From: Kocuria dechangensis
Lineage (GTDB): Bacteria > Actinomycetota > Actinomycetes > Actinomycetales > Micrococcaceae
Length of the DNA stretch: 64,000 nucleotides
Reading direction: 5' to 3'
NCBI RefSeq assembly: GCF_014636775.1
Contig: NZ_BMEQ01000016.1
Coordinates: 1-64,000, forward strand
The notes under the pieces were generated by a model. It saw only the letters and a list, made by a program, of their open reading frames with translations, was not told the DNA's origin and did no database searches. This document shows, piece after piece, positions 1 to 7,674 of the stretch. Position numbers and translations under genes: made by a program. Each line of letters opens with the position of its first letter. The stretch's first letter is position 1.

Positions 1-25
1 ACACCGCCGGACCACACCCAGGGTC

Positions 26-55
26 GAGCCCCCGCACCACACGGTGCGGGGGCTC
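26..55. terminator. GC-rich hairpin terminator of an upstream gene
   Basis: A perfect 13-bp stem (26-38 with 43-55) encloses a 4-nt loop (ACAC). There is no T-tract, as is usual in actinobacteria. It probably ends a gene lying to the left of the window. Confidence 0.6.
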
Positions 56-123
56 CCCGCATTTAACCGACGCATTCCTCACCGGCCGTAGCCTCTGGCT
101 GTCGTGCGGCGGAGAATGAGCAC

Positions 124-624
124 ATGCACAGCACCGACAGCACGGACACCACCGGCCGGCCAGAGGACGGCCCCAGGGTCGTCGACGTTCCGGAGCAGCC
201 CATCGCGGTGGTCCTCGGCAAGGTCCCCATGGCCGAGGTCCGGCCGTTCTTCGACGCAGCCTTCCACGAACTGGGGGATCGGATGAGCCGCGGGGAGATC
301 ACGCCGACGGGACCAGCGCTGTCCCTGTACCGCTCCGTTCCCGGCACGCTCGTGGACCTCGAGGTGGGCTTTCCCGTGGCGGAACCCGTCACGCCCACAG
401 GCGCCGTCGTCGCGAGCCGGGTGCCTGCGACGCGGGCGGCGACTCTGATGCACCACGGGAACTACGAGCAGCTCGGCACGTCCTGGGAGCGTCTGCAGGC
501 ATGGGCGGAGGAACAGCACCTGGAGCTGCGGACGCCTCTGTGGGAGGTGTACGTGACCGAGCCGCATCCCGGGGACGATCCGCGGGACATGCTGACGCAG
601 CTGTTCTGGGCCGTCGGCGAATAG
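124..624 (+). CDS. GyrI-like / effector-binding domain protein
   Basis: A 166-residue soluble protein that looks like a stand-alone GyrI-like (SOUL/effector-binding) domain, with no DNA-binding helix. Such domains bind small cationic or hydrophobic ligands and occur as the C-terminal half of MerR/AraC regulators or alone. Visible family features are the early hydrophobic strand ending in VVLGKVPMAEV (about 28-38), the YRSVPGT segment, the central VGFPV strand and a C-terminal LWEVYV strand followed by acidic residues. The ATG start follows a GGCGGAGA stretch at 107-114. It is convergent with the next gene across a long hairpin. Ligand and physiological role cannot be read from the sequence. 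Confidence 0.75.
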   Translation: MHSTDSTDTTGRPEDGPRVVDVPEQPIAVVLGKVPMAEVRPFFDAAFHELGDRMSRGEITPTGPALSLYRSVPGTLVDLEVGFPVAEPVTPTGAVVASRVPATRAATLMHHGNYEQLGTSWERLQAWAEEQHLELRTPLWEVYVTEPHPGDDPRDMLTQLFWAVGE

Positions 625-640
625 CACTGTCGCTGTCCAT

Positions 641-692
641 CCGGATACGAGGAAGGCCCCGACCATGTGGTCGGGGCCTTCCTCGTATCCGG
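641..692. terminator. 25-bp perfect inverted repeat, bidirectional terminator
   Basis: Bases 641-665 are the exact reverse complement of 668-692, with only 2 nt between the arms. It sits between the convergent stops at 624 and 711, so it can end transcription from both sides. Confidence 0.8.
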
Positions 693-710
693 GGCCTCAG
701 CGCGGCACGG

Positions 711-1955
711 TCAGCGGGAGAGGACGGTCTCGTCCGACGGAGCGGCCTCGTCGGCATAGGCCGTATCGGTCTGAGGAGTCCCGCGGCCCCGGCCGACGAG
801 CTTGTCCATGACCACGGCGATCGCACCGTCACCGGTCACGTTGGTCGCCGTGCCGAAGGAGTCGATGGCGATGTACGTGGCGATCATGAGGGCGATGGCC
901 GTCTCGTCGAAGCCCAGCATCCCCTGGAGCACCCCCACGGCCGCCATGATGGCACCGCCCGGCACGCCCGGGGCGGCGATCATGGTGACCCCGAGCATCA
1001 GGACGAACCCCAGATAGGACAGGTTGTCGATGGGCATGCCCGTGATCGTCATGATCGCGAGGGAGAACAGGACGATCTTCATCGTGGAGCCGGACAGGTG
1101 GATGGTCGCGCACAGCGGGATCGTGAAGCCGGCCACCGGCTTGCTGACCCCGTTGGCCTCCGTGCACCGGAGGGTCACCGGGATCGTCGCGGCGGAGGAG
1201 GAGGTGCCGAGGGCCGTGACGTACGCCGGGAGCATGTTCTTGAGCAGGGCGAACGGGTTGCGTCGGGCATAGGCGCCGGCAAGGCCGTACTGGACGAGCA
1301 GGAGCACGATCGACAGGACGAGAGCGACCACCATGACCTTGAGGAAGGTGCTGATCACGGTGAGGATTTGGCCGTTCATGGTGAGGTTCATGAACATGCC
1401 GAAGATGTAGAGCGGGAGCAGGGGGATGATCACGAACTCGACGATGCGCATGATGATGCGGCGAAGGTCGTCCATGGTCTTGTGGAGGGTGTCGCCCGGG
1501 ATGAGCGTGATCCCCACGCCCAGGCAGAAGGACAGCACGAGAGCGGTCATGACGCCGAAGACCGGCTCCATCTCCAGGGCGAAGTAGCCCGTGAGGGCAC
1601 CCTCCTCCGGATTGGCCAGGGCGGCCACGTCCTGCTCGCCCCCGAGCAGCCACGGGTAGCTTCCCCGGGCGACGAGGAAGGCGATCACTCCCGCGAAGAC
1701 GGTGGACCCGTACGCGACGGCAGCGGTGACGCCGAGCCACTTCCCGGCGCCCCGGCCGAGGTCCGCGATGGCGGGGGTGACGAGCCCCAGGATCAGCAAC
1801 GGGATGAGGAAGCCGAGGAATGTGCTGAAGACGCCGTTGAACGTGAGGAACACGCGGGCGAGCGGCTCCGGGAAGAACAGCCCGCAGGCGATGCCCAGCA
1901 CGATGCCGATGAGCACGCGCACCAGCAGGTGCGACGTGAAGGGTTTTTTGGTCAT
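711..1955 (-). CDS. Dicarboxylate/amino acid:cation symporter (DAACS family)
   Basis: A 414-residue integral membrane transporter of the DAACS (Glt/DctA-type) family that would import a dicarboxylate or acidic/neutral amino acid with Na+ or H+. The chain is hydrophobic almost throughout, with about eight membrane spans and the re-entrant Ser-rich loop (TSSSAATIPV, about 245-255) that forms the substrate site. It lacks the LDG signature seen in the DctA at 22.6 kb and carries HLSGSTM instead, so its substrate is likely different. I chose the ATG at 1955 over one at 1988 because GATAAT lies exactly 6 nt upstream, which fits a leaderless mRNA. The upstream ATG has no ribosome binding site. Confidence 0.85.
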   Translation of the reverse strand: MTKKPFTSHLLVRVLIGIVLGIACGLFFPEPLARVFLTFNGVFSTFLGFLIPLLILGLVTPAIADLGRGAGKWLGVTAAVAYGSTVFAGVIAFLVARGSYPWLLGGEQDVAALANPEEGALTGYFALEMEPVFGVMTALVLSFCLGVGITLIPGDTLHKTMDDLRRIIMRIVEFVIIPLLPLYIFGMFMNLTMNGQILTVISTFLKVMVVALVLSIVLLLVQYGLAGAYARRNPFALLKNMLPAYVTALGTSSSAATIPVTLRCTEANGVSKPVAGFTIPLCATIHLSGSTMKIVLFSLAIMTITGMPIDNLSYLGFVLMLGVTMIAAPGVPGGAIMAAVGVLQGMLGFDETAIALMIATYIAIDSFGTATNVTGDGAIAVVMDKLVGRGRGTPQTDTAYADEAAPSDETVLSR

Positions 1956-1961
1956 TGGCCC

Positions 1962-1967
1962 ATTATC
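1962..1967 (-). promoter_or_regulatory. -10 box (GATAAT) for the leaderless symporter mRNA
   Basis: On the minus strand GATAAT ends 6 nt before the ATG at 1955, the spacing that places the transcription start on the A of the start codon. No good -35 is seen. Confidence 0.45.
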
Positions 1968-2012
1968 GGTCCCTGCGGAGGTGCTCATGACCGGGGCGGG
2001 TCCGGCGGGGCC

Positions 2013-2024
2013 TGCTTATAGAAT
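2013..2024 (+). promoter_or_regulatory. Candidate extended -10 (TG...TAGAAT) of the TPR/RGG gene
   Basis: A TGC at 2013-2015 and TAGAAT at 2019-2024 lie about 90 nt upstream of the GTG at 2113. They sit in the divergent region shared with the symporter promoter. The -35 is not recognisable. Confidence 0.3.
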
Positions 2025-2112
2025 GAGGGACGATCAAACGGCGGGCCGCAGCGCGGTCACCGTCGACATCCACGAGCGCCGACCGCTTCCGGACGGCACA
2101 GAGGAGCGGTAC

Positions 2113-4416
2113 GTGTCCGAGTCTTCCCAGCACGGTTCACAGGACGAGCACCGGAACGGCAGTTCCGGTGCCCGTCGGTCCGGCGCAGGTGCCGGACGCG
2201 ACGGCGACAGCTCGAACGGGGCGCCCCGGCGCCGGTTCGACGACAACCGCCGCAGCTTCTCGCGGGATGCCCGCGACGGCGACCGCTCCACCGGCGGTCG
2301 CACGGGGGGTCAGGCCAGATCCGGCGGCGACGGCGGCAGGCCCGCCGAGGGCGATCGCCGTCGCGACGACCGCGGTGTGAACCGTGGCGGTTTCGGCGGG
2401 GGGCGCAGGGACGACCGCCCGGGTCAGGGCGGCGGTGGCTACAGGGGCGATCAGCGGGACGAGCGCCGGAGTGGTTTTGGCGGCGACCGCCGTGACGACC
2501 GTCGCGGCGAGGGCCGTGGCGACAACCGCGGCGAGAGCCGCGGTGGCTACGGCGCGGGCCGCCGCGACGACCGGCCCGGCCAGAACAACCGCCGGGACTT
2601 CCGGGACGGGGACCGCGCGCCCCGTCGCGAGGGCGAGAACCGTCGTGAGGGGTACCCGCCCCGCCGGGACGACCGCCCGGGTCAGGGCCGGGGTGGCTAC
2701 GGCGGTGACCGCCGCGACGAGAACCGCGACGAGAACCGCGGCGAGAGCCGTGGCGGCTACAGGGGCGATCAGCGCGACGAGCGCCGTGGTGGTTTCGGCG
2801 GCGACCGCCGTGACGACCGTCGCGGTGAGGGCCGTGGCGGTTTCGGTGGGGGGCGCCGGGACGACCGCCCGGGTCAGGGCCGGGGTGGCTACGGCGTCGA
2901 CCGCCGCGACGAGAACCGCGGCGAGAGCCGTGGCGGCTACAGGGGCGATCAGCGCGACGAGCGCCGTGGTGGTTTCGGCAGCGACCGCCGTGACGACCGG
3001 CGCGGCGACAGCCGCGGCGGCTACGGCGCGGGCCGCCGCGACGACCGGCCGGGCCAGGACAACCGCCGGGACTTCCGGGACGGGGACCGCGGGCCCCGTC
3101 GCGAGGGCGAGAACCGTCGTGAGGGGTACCCGCCCCGCCGGGACGACCGCCCGGGCCAGGGCCGGGGTGGCTACGGCGGCGACCGCCGCGACGACCGCCG
3201 CGGTGGCTTCGGCGGCGGCCGTCCGGATGACCGTCGTGATGATCGCCGGGACGACCGCCGCGGCGAGAGCCGGGGCGGCTACGGCGCGGGCCGCCGCGAC
3301 GAGCGGCCCGGCGGCTACCGGGACCGCCCTGCCTACGACCGTCCCGCCCACGACCGTCCTGCTTACGACCGGGCCGATGTCTCGACCCACCGTCACCGGG
3401 CGCCCGAGATCGACGAGGACATCACGGGCCGGGAGCTCGATAAGCCGACGCGCGCCCAGCTGGGCGCCCTCGAACCGCGCAACGCCGACGCCGTGGCCAA
3501 GCACCTGGTCATGACGGGCCGCTACCTGCTGGACGACCCGGAGCTCGCGCTGGAGCACGCGCAGGCCGCCGGACGCCGCGGCGGACGCATCGCCGCGGTG
3601 CGGGAGGCCACCGGCGTCGCGGCCTACGAGGCCGGGGACTACGGGCTGGCGCTCAAGGAGCTGCGGACCTACCGTCGGATGACCGGGTCGGAGGTCCACC
3701 TCCCGCTCATGGTCGACTGCGAGCGGGCCCTCGGCCGGCTCGACAAGGCGGCCGAGCTCGCCACGTCCGAGGCCGCGCAGAGCCTGGAGCCGGGCGAGAA
3801 GGTGGAGCTGGCCATCGTCCTGGCGGGCATGCGCCGGGACCAGGGCGACGCCCAGGGCGCCGTCGACGCGCTGACCATCCCGCAGCTCGACCGGAACCGA
3901 GGCTTCTCATACAGCCCCCGCCTGTTCCGTGCGTACGCCGAGGCGCTGCGCGGGGTGGGCCGGGACCGCGAGGCGCTGGCCTGGGACCGCCAAGCCGTGG
4001 TGGCCGAGGCGGCCCTCGGCACGGGCCAGTTCGCGGAGCCTGAGATCTTCGACCTCGTGGGCGAGGAGCCCGAGCCGGCCGAGGAGGGCATCCCCCTCGC
4101 CGACCCGGACCGGCAGGAGCACGCCGCCGACAGCCCGGCGGAGACCGTGGGCACCACCATGGCCGAGCCCTCCGCTGAACCCTCCGCCAAGGCCGAGACG
4201 TCCGGCGGGCCGGAGGACCACACGGACGACGAGTCCGACGACGTCCTGGACGAGGGCCTGGAGGAGGACCTGGACCCCGACGACGACTTCGAGGGCGACT
4301 TCGAGGACGGCTCCGAGGGCGACCTGGACCCCGACGACGACGCCGACCTCGCCGAGGAGGCCCCCCACGAGGACGCCGCCGACGAGGACGAGCAGCACGA
4401 TCCGCAGCATGGCTGA
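2113..4416 (+). CDS. TPR-like protein with long RGG/RDD repeat N-terminus and acidic tail
   Basis: A 767-residue three-part protein. Residues about 1-90 are polar. Residues about 90-425 are almost only Arg, Gly, Asp, Glu and Tyr/Phe in imperfect repeats such as RGGFGGDRRDDRRGE and RGGYGAGRRDDRPGQ. Residues about 430-655 form a helical TPR-like domain (DDPELALEHAQAAGRRGGR, EAGDYGLALKEL). Residues about 655-767 are strongly acidic. The GTG at 2113 is supported by GAGGAG 6 nt upstream; longer in-frame extension to 1702 runs antisense through the symporter and is not credible. The next gene starts 8 nt before its stop. Gene order (before a HAD phosphatase, small protein and tlyA) matches the TPR-type protein Rv1691 of M. 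tuberculosis. RGG-type repeats commonly bind RNA, so an RNA or ribosome-related scaffold role is an inference only. Confidence 0.8.
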   Translation: MSESSQHGSQDEHRNGSSGARRSGAGAGRDGDSSNGAPRRRFDDNRRSFSRDARDGDRSTGGRTGGQARSGGDGGRPAEGDRRRDDRGVNRGGFGGGRRDDRPGQGGGGYRGDQRDERRSGFGGDRRDDRRGEGRGDNRGESRGGYGAGRRDDRPGQNNRRDFRDGDRAPRREGENRREGYPPRRDDRPGQGRGGYGGDRRDENRDENRGESRGGYRGDQRDERRGGFGGDRRDDRRGEGRGGFGGGRRDDRPGQGRGGYGVDRRDENRGESRGGYRGDQRDERRGGFGSDRRDDRRGDSRGGYGAGRRDDRPGQDNRRDFRDGDRGPRREGENRREGYPPRRDDRPGQGRGGYGGDRRDDRRGGFGGGRPDDRRDDRRDDRRGESRGGYGAGRRDERPGGYRDRPAYDRPAHDRPAYDRADVSTHRHRAPEIDEDITGRELDKPTRAQLGALEPRNADAVAKHLVMTGRYLLDDPELALEHAQAAGRRGGRIAAVREATGVAAYEAGDYGLALKELRTYRRMTGSEVHLPLMVDCERALGRLDKAAELATSEAAQSLEPGEKVELAIVLAGMRRDQGDAQGAVDALTIPQLDRNRGFSYSPRLFRAYAEALRGVGRDREALAWDRQAVVAEAALGTGQFAEPEIFDLVGEEPEPAEEGIPLADPDRQEHAADSPAETVGTTMAEPSAEPSAKAETSGGPEDHTDDESDDVLDEGLEEDLDPDDDFEGDFEDGSEGDLDPDDDADLAEEAPHEDAADEDEQHDPQHG
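2377..3330 (+). repeat. Coding repeat array encoding RGG/RDD units
   Basis: About 950 bp of in-frame degenerate repeats. A block of about 170 bp at 2551-2720 recurs at 3025-3194 (offset 474 bp), and a block of about 90 bp at 2731-2820 recurs at 2911-3000 (offset 180 bp) with only two differences in the part compared. Both offsets are multiples of three, so recombination would keep the frame. Confidence 0.85.
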
Positions 4417-5416
4417 GCGGCTCCTCGACCGCTTCGACGCCGTCCTGAGCGATCTCGACGGCGTCGTCTACGCGGGACCCCACGCGATTCCGGGCGCCCC
4501 GGAGAACCTGGGCCGGATCTCGGCCGACGGCGTTCCCGTGGTCTACGTGACGAACAACGCGTCCCGCTCCGTCGCGACCGTCGCGGCGCACCTGACGGAG
4601 CTGGGCGTGCCCGCGGGGCCGGAGGACGTGGTCAGCTCCGCCCAGGCCGCGGCCGTCCTGCTCGCGGAGCGGCTGCCCGCGGGGACGCCGGTGCTGATCA
4701 CGGGCTCCCAGGCGCTGTCCGACGTCGTGGAGGACGCCGGCCTGCTGCCGGTGCGGGCCCAGGACGACGCCCCCCGCGCCGTGATCCAGGGGTTCGACCC
4801 CGGGCTGGGGTGGGCGGCGCTCGCCGAGGCGACCTACACGCTGTCCGACCCGGACGTCCTGTGGGTCGCGACGAACACCGACCTCACCATCCCGCAGGCC
4901 CGGGGGCTCGCCCCCGGCAACGGGACGCTGGTGGCCGCCGTGGCGACGGCGACCGGCCGCGTCCCGGAGGTCGCCGGCAAGCCGGAGGCGCCGATCTTCC
5001 GGACGGCCGCCGGGCGGGTGGGCAGCGCCCGGCCCCTGGTGGTGGGCGACCGGCTGGACACCGACATCCTCGGCGGCAACGCCGCGGGCTTCGCCACCGT
5101 CGTCGTCCTCACCGGTGTGGACACGGTGCGCACCGTGCTCGCCGCCCGCGCGGCCGAGCGCCCCACGTACCTGGTGAGGACGCTGGACGGGCTGTTCGAG
5201 CCGTACCCCGGCATCGCGCTCGCCCCGGCCGGGGCCGGCCACGCCGCGACCTGCGGGGCGGCGGCCGCGGAGACGGACGGCGACGTCCTGCGCGTGCGGG
5301 GCCGGCACGAGGACCTGGACGCCTGGCGCGCGGCCTGCGCGGCGTGGTGGGCGGCCCACCCGGACGCACGGGCGGCCACGGCGCCGTCGGCGATCGAGTG
5401 GGAGGACGGCCGGTGA
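4409..5416 (+). CDS. HAD-IIA (NagD-like) phosphatase, Rv1692-type
   Basis: A 335-residue haloacid dehalogenase-superfamily phosphatase of subclass IIA. The nucleophile motif is SDLDG (Asp15 nucleophile, Asp17 acid/base), motif II is VTNNAS (Thr48), a GKPEAPIF segment supplies the lysine, and VVGDRLDTDI gives the Mg-binding acids. The C-terminal ~75 residues (LRVRGRHEDLDAW...) go beyond the core, as in the mycobacterial orthologue Rv1692, which is described as a glycerol-3-phosphate phosphatase. Its ATG overlaps the preceding stop by 8 nt, and its stop overlaps the next GTG (GTGA). Substrate assignment to glycerol 3-phosphate rests on family and gene order. Confidence 0.85.
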   Translation: MAERLLDRFDAVLSDLDGVVYAGPHAIPGAPENLGRISADGVPVVYVTNNASRSVATVAAHLTELGVPAGPEDVVSSAQAAAVLLAERLPAGTPVLITGSQALSDVVEDAGLLPVRAQDDAPRAVIQGFDPGLGWAALAEATYTLSDPDVLWVATNTDLTIPQARGLAPGNGTLVAAVATATGRVPEVAGKPEAPIFRTAAGRVGSARPLVVGDRLDTDILGGNAAGFATVVVLTGVDTVRTVLAARAAERPTYLVRTLDGLFEPYPGIALAPAGAGHAATCGAAAAETDGDVLRVRGRHEDLDAWRAACAAWWAAHPDARAATAPSAIEWEDGR

Positions 5417-5739
5417 GCGACCACCCGGCGGAGGGATCCGCGGACGGGGCGCCGGAGCTGCGGCCCACGGGCCACGCCCGGGTCGACGCCGTGCTGGCCG
5501 GAGCCGCCGGGCTCGCCGGTGCGCCCGTGGCGGAGCACGCCGCCCGCTACGAGGCCGTGCACGCCGCGCTCGTCGCCGAGCTCAACGCCGAGCCCGGCAC
5601 GGTCCCGTCCGGGCTGCTCCCGCGGACCGGAGCCGACCCGGCCCGGGCCCAGGACGAGGGACAGGACGCGGGCCACGGCACGGATCACGGCACGGATCAC
5701 GGCACGGATCACGGCACGGGGGAGGACCCGGCCGGATGA
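5413..5739 (+). CDS. Small hypothetical protein (Rv1693 position) with HGTD tail repeats
   Basis: A 108-residue protein with no recognised domain. Residues about 15-70 are predicted helical and Ala-rich (HARVDAVLAGAAGLA, HAARYEAVHAALVAELN). The tail contains tandem HGTD units encoded by a 12-bp DNA repeat. It starts on a GTG inside the stop of the phosphatase and ends overlapping the tlyA ATG, so it is translationally locked between them. M. tuberculosis has the short Rv1693 at the same position. Function unknown. Confidence 0.7.
   Translation: MSDHPAEGSADGAPELRPTGHARVDAVLAGAAGLAGAPVAEHAARYEAVHAALVAELNAEPGTVPSGLLPRTGADPARAQDEGQDAGHGTDHGTDHGTDHGTGEDPAG
5674..5718 (+). repeat. 12-bp tandem repeat (CACGGCACGGAT)n
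   Basis: Three full copies (5674-5685, 5686-5697, 5698-5709) and a partial fourth encode the HGTD repeats at the end of the small protein. Confidence 0.9.
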
Positions 5740-6485
5740 GCGCGCGCCTGGACCAGGAGCTGACCGCCCGCGGCCTGGCCAGGTCCCGGACGGTCGCGGC
5801 CCGCTGGATCGCCGAGGGCCGCGTGGCCGTGAACGGCCGCCCGGCGACGAAGCCGTCCGTCCGCGTCGACCCCGGCGACGCCCTGGAGGTCCGCCCCGCG
5901 GAGGTGCCGGACTACGTGAGCCGGGCCGGGCACAAGCTCGCGGGGGCCCTCGCCGCGTTCCCGGCGATCACGGTGGCGGGCAAGCGCTGCCTGGACGCAG
6001 GGGCGTCCACGGGCGGCTTCACCGACGTGCTGCTGCGGGCCGGCGCCCGGGAGGTCGTGGCCGTGGACGTCGGGCACGGCCAGCTCGTCCCGTCGCTGCG
6101 GGAGGACCCGCGGGTGCGGGTGTTCGAGGGCATGAACGTGCGCTGGATGCGCCCGGAGGACATCGGCGGGCCGGCCGATCTGACCGTGTGCGACCTGTCC
6201 TTCATCTCCCTCACCCTGGTCGTGGGCCCGCTCGCGGGGGCCACCGTGCCCGGCGGGGACCTGGTGCTCATGGTGAAGCCCCAGTTCGAGGTGGGCGCCG
6301 ACCGGCTGGCCCGCACCGGGGTGGTGACCAGCGAGGCGGAGCGCTCGCGCGCCGTCGACGCGGTGGCCGCCGCGGCCCGCGCGCACGGGCTCACCGTCCT
6401 CGGCCGGGAGCGCAGCCCGCTGCCCGGGCAGGGCGGCAACCACGAGTTCTTCCTGTGGTGCCGCAGGGACGGGGAGGCGCTCTGA
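5736..6485 (+). CDS. tlyA: TlyA family rRNA 2'-O-methyltransferase
   Basis: A 249-residue SAM-dependent methyltransferase. TlyA enzymes methylate cytidine 2'-OH in 16S and 23S rRNA, which gives capreomycin sensitivity in mycobacteria. Residues 1-58 are an S4 RNA-binding domain (SRTVAARWIAEGRVAVNG). A short linker ending SRAGHKL leads to an FtsJ-like domain with the SAM motif CLDAGASTGGF (85-95), DVGHGQL, CDLSFISL and VKPQFE. The catalytic Lys in AGHKL and the later Asp and Lys are present. The ATG overlaps the preceding stop by 4 nt. Confidence 0.93.
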   Translation: MSARLDQELTARGLARSRTVAARWIAEGRVAVNGRPATKPSVRVDPGDALEVRPAEVPDYVSRAGHKLAGALAAFPAITVAGKRCLDAGASTGGFTDVLLRAGAREVVAVDVGHGQLVPSLREDPRVRVFEGMNVRWMRPEDIGGPADLTVCDLSFISLTLVVGPLAGATVPGGDLVLMVKPQFEVGADRLARTGVVTSEAERSRAVDAVAAAARAHGLTVLGRERSPLPGQGGNHEFFLWCRRDGEAL

Positions 6486-6502
6486 ACGTCCCCGCCCTCG
6501 CG

Positions 6503-6508
6503 TAGGGT
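6503..6508 (+). promoter_or_regulatory. Candidate -10 (TAGGGT) for nadK-recN
   Basis: TAGGGT lies between tlyA and nadK and would give a 5' leader of about 90 nt that contains a GC-rich inverted repeat. The -35 is unclear. Confidence 0.35.
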
Positions 6509-6606
6509 GGGGAGCGGCGCCCGGGCCCCGGGCCCCGCGCGCGCCACCGGCCGTTTCCGCCGACGACGACGCCCGCGTGCACCGAGCGTGGAGGACGGGA
6601 GGACCT

Positions 6607-7674
6607 GTGAGCAGGAAGATTCTGGTCATGGCCCACACGGGCCGCCGGGAGGCCAAGGACGCCGCACGGGAGTCCTGCCAGCAGCTGCACGAGGCGGGCC
6701 TGGTCCCGGTGATCTCCCGGTCGGACCTCGAGGCCCTCCAGGAGGACTCCGAGCCGCTCGCCCCGGTGGAGGTCATCGAGGAGGACGTGTCCCTGCGCGA
6801 GATCGAGCTCGTCATGGTCCTCGGCGGCGACGGCTCCATCCTGCGCGCCGCCGAGCTGGTCCGCAGCGTGGACACCCCGCTGCTGGGCGTGAACCTCGGC
6901 CACGTGGGCTTCCTGGCGGAGAGCGAACGCTCCGACCTCGCCCAGTCCGTGGAGGCCATCGTCGACGGCCGGTACACGGTCGAGCAGCGGATGGCCCTCG
7001 ACATCACCGTGTGGCAGGACCAGAAGAAGGTCCTGCACACCTGGGCCCTCAACGAGGCCTCGGTGGAGAAGGGCAACCGCGAGAAGATGATCGAGGTGGT
7101 CATCGAGGTGGACCGGCGCCCCCTGAGCACCTTCGGCTGCGACGGCGTGGTCCTCGCGACCCCCACCGGCTCCACCGCCTACGCGTTCTCCGCCGGCGGG
7201 CCGGTCGTCTGGCCCGAGGTCGAGGCGCTGCTCATGGTGCCGCTGAGCGCCCACGCCCTGTTCGCCCGGCCGCTGGTCATCTCCCCGAACTCCATGATGG
7301 CGGTCGAGGTCCTCACCCGCACGGACGCCCGCGGCGTGCTGTGGTGCGACGGCCGCCGCACCACGGACCTCCCGCCGGGGTCCCGCATCGAGGCGGTGCG
7401 CTCGCCGAAGGCGGTGAACCTGGCCCGCATGCACCGCACCCCCTTCTCCGAGCGGCTCGTCAAGAAGTTCGAGCTGCCCACTTCCGGGTGGCGCGGGCCG
7501 GTCCCCCCGCAGGAGGCCCTCCTGGCGCGCACCACCGCGCTGCCCACCGTCCGCGCCGCGGAGCCCCCGGCAACCACGGACGAGCTGCCCAAGTCCACGG
7601 TGGGCCACGAGATGCCCCACGACCCGGACGCCGACCCCGTCGAGACCCGGGACGAGACCGCGGAGGCCGACTGA
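6607..7674 (+). CDS. nadK: NAD kinase
   Basis: A 355-residue ATP/polyphosphate-dependent NAD kinase that makes NADP. The GGDGS motif is at 73-77, the NE motif (ALNEASVEKG) at 149-150, and the glycine-rich TGSTAYAFSAGGP loop follows. The GTG at 6607 is supported by GGAGG 4 nt upstream and begins SRKILVMAHTGR, the family start. An in-frame ATG at 6577 lacks this. The C-terminal ~55 residues (from about 300) are a polar extension beyond the fold. The stop is followed directly by the recN ATG, so the two are one transcription unit. Confidence 0.93.
   Translation: MSRKILVMAHTGRREAKDAARESCQQLHEAGLVPVISRSDLEALQEDSEPLAPVEVIEEDVSLREIELVMVLGGDGSILRAAELVRSVDTPLLGVNLGHVGFLAESERSDLAQSVEAIVDGRYTVEQRMALDITVWQDQKKVLHTWALNEASVEKGNREKMIEVVIEVDRRPLSTFGCDGVVLATPTGSTAYAFSAGGPVVWPEVEALLMVPLSAHALFARPLVISPNSMMAVEVLTRTDARGVLWCDGRRTTDLPPGSRIEAVRSPKAVNLARMHRTPFSERLVKKFELPTSGWRGPVPPQEALLARTTALPTVRAAEPPATTDELPKSTVGHEMPHDPDADPVETRDETAEAD

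Noticed and set aside
1702-2112. Upstream extension of the RGG/TPR protein
   Set aside because: It runs antisense through the symporter coding region. GAGGAG before GTG 2113 gives a better start.
2377-3330. Possible CRISPR array from regular repeats
   Set aside because: Repeats are coding, degenerate and without unique spacers; there are no cas genes.
2137-3699. Minus-strand Val/Ala-rich frame opposite the RGG repeats
   Set aside because: It is a mirror of the repeats with no start signal and no membrane-like periodicity.
5413-5739. Small gene as spacer only
   Set aside because: Considered non-coding, but start and stop overlap both neighbours in frame and position matches Rv1693, so it was kept as a gene at moderate confidence.
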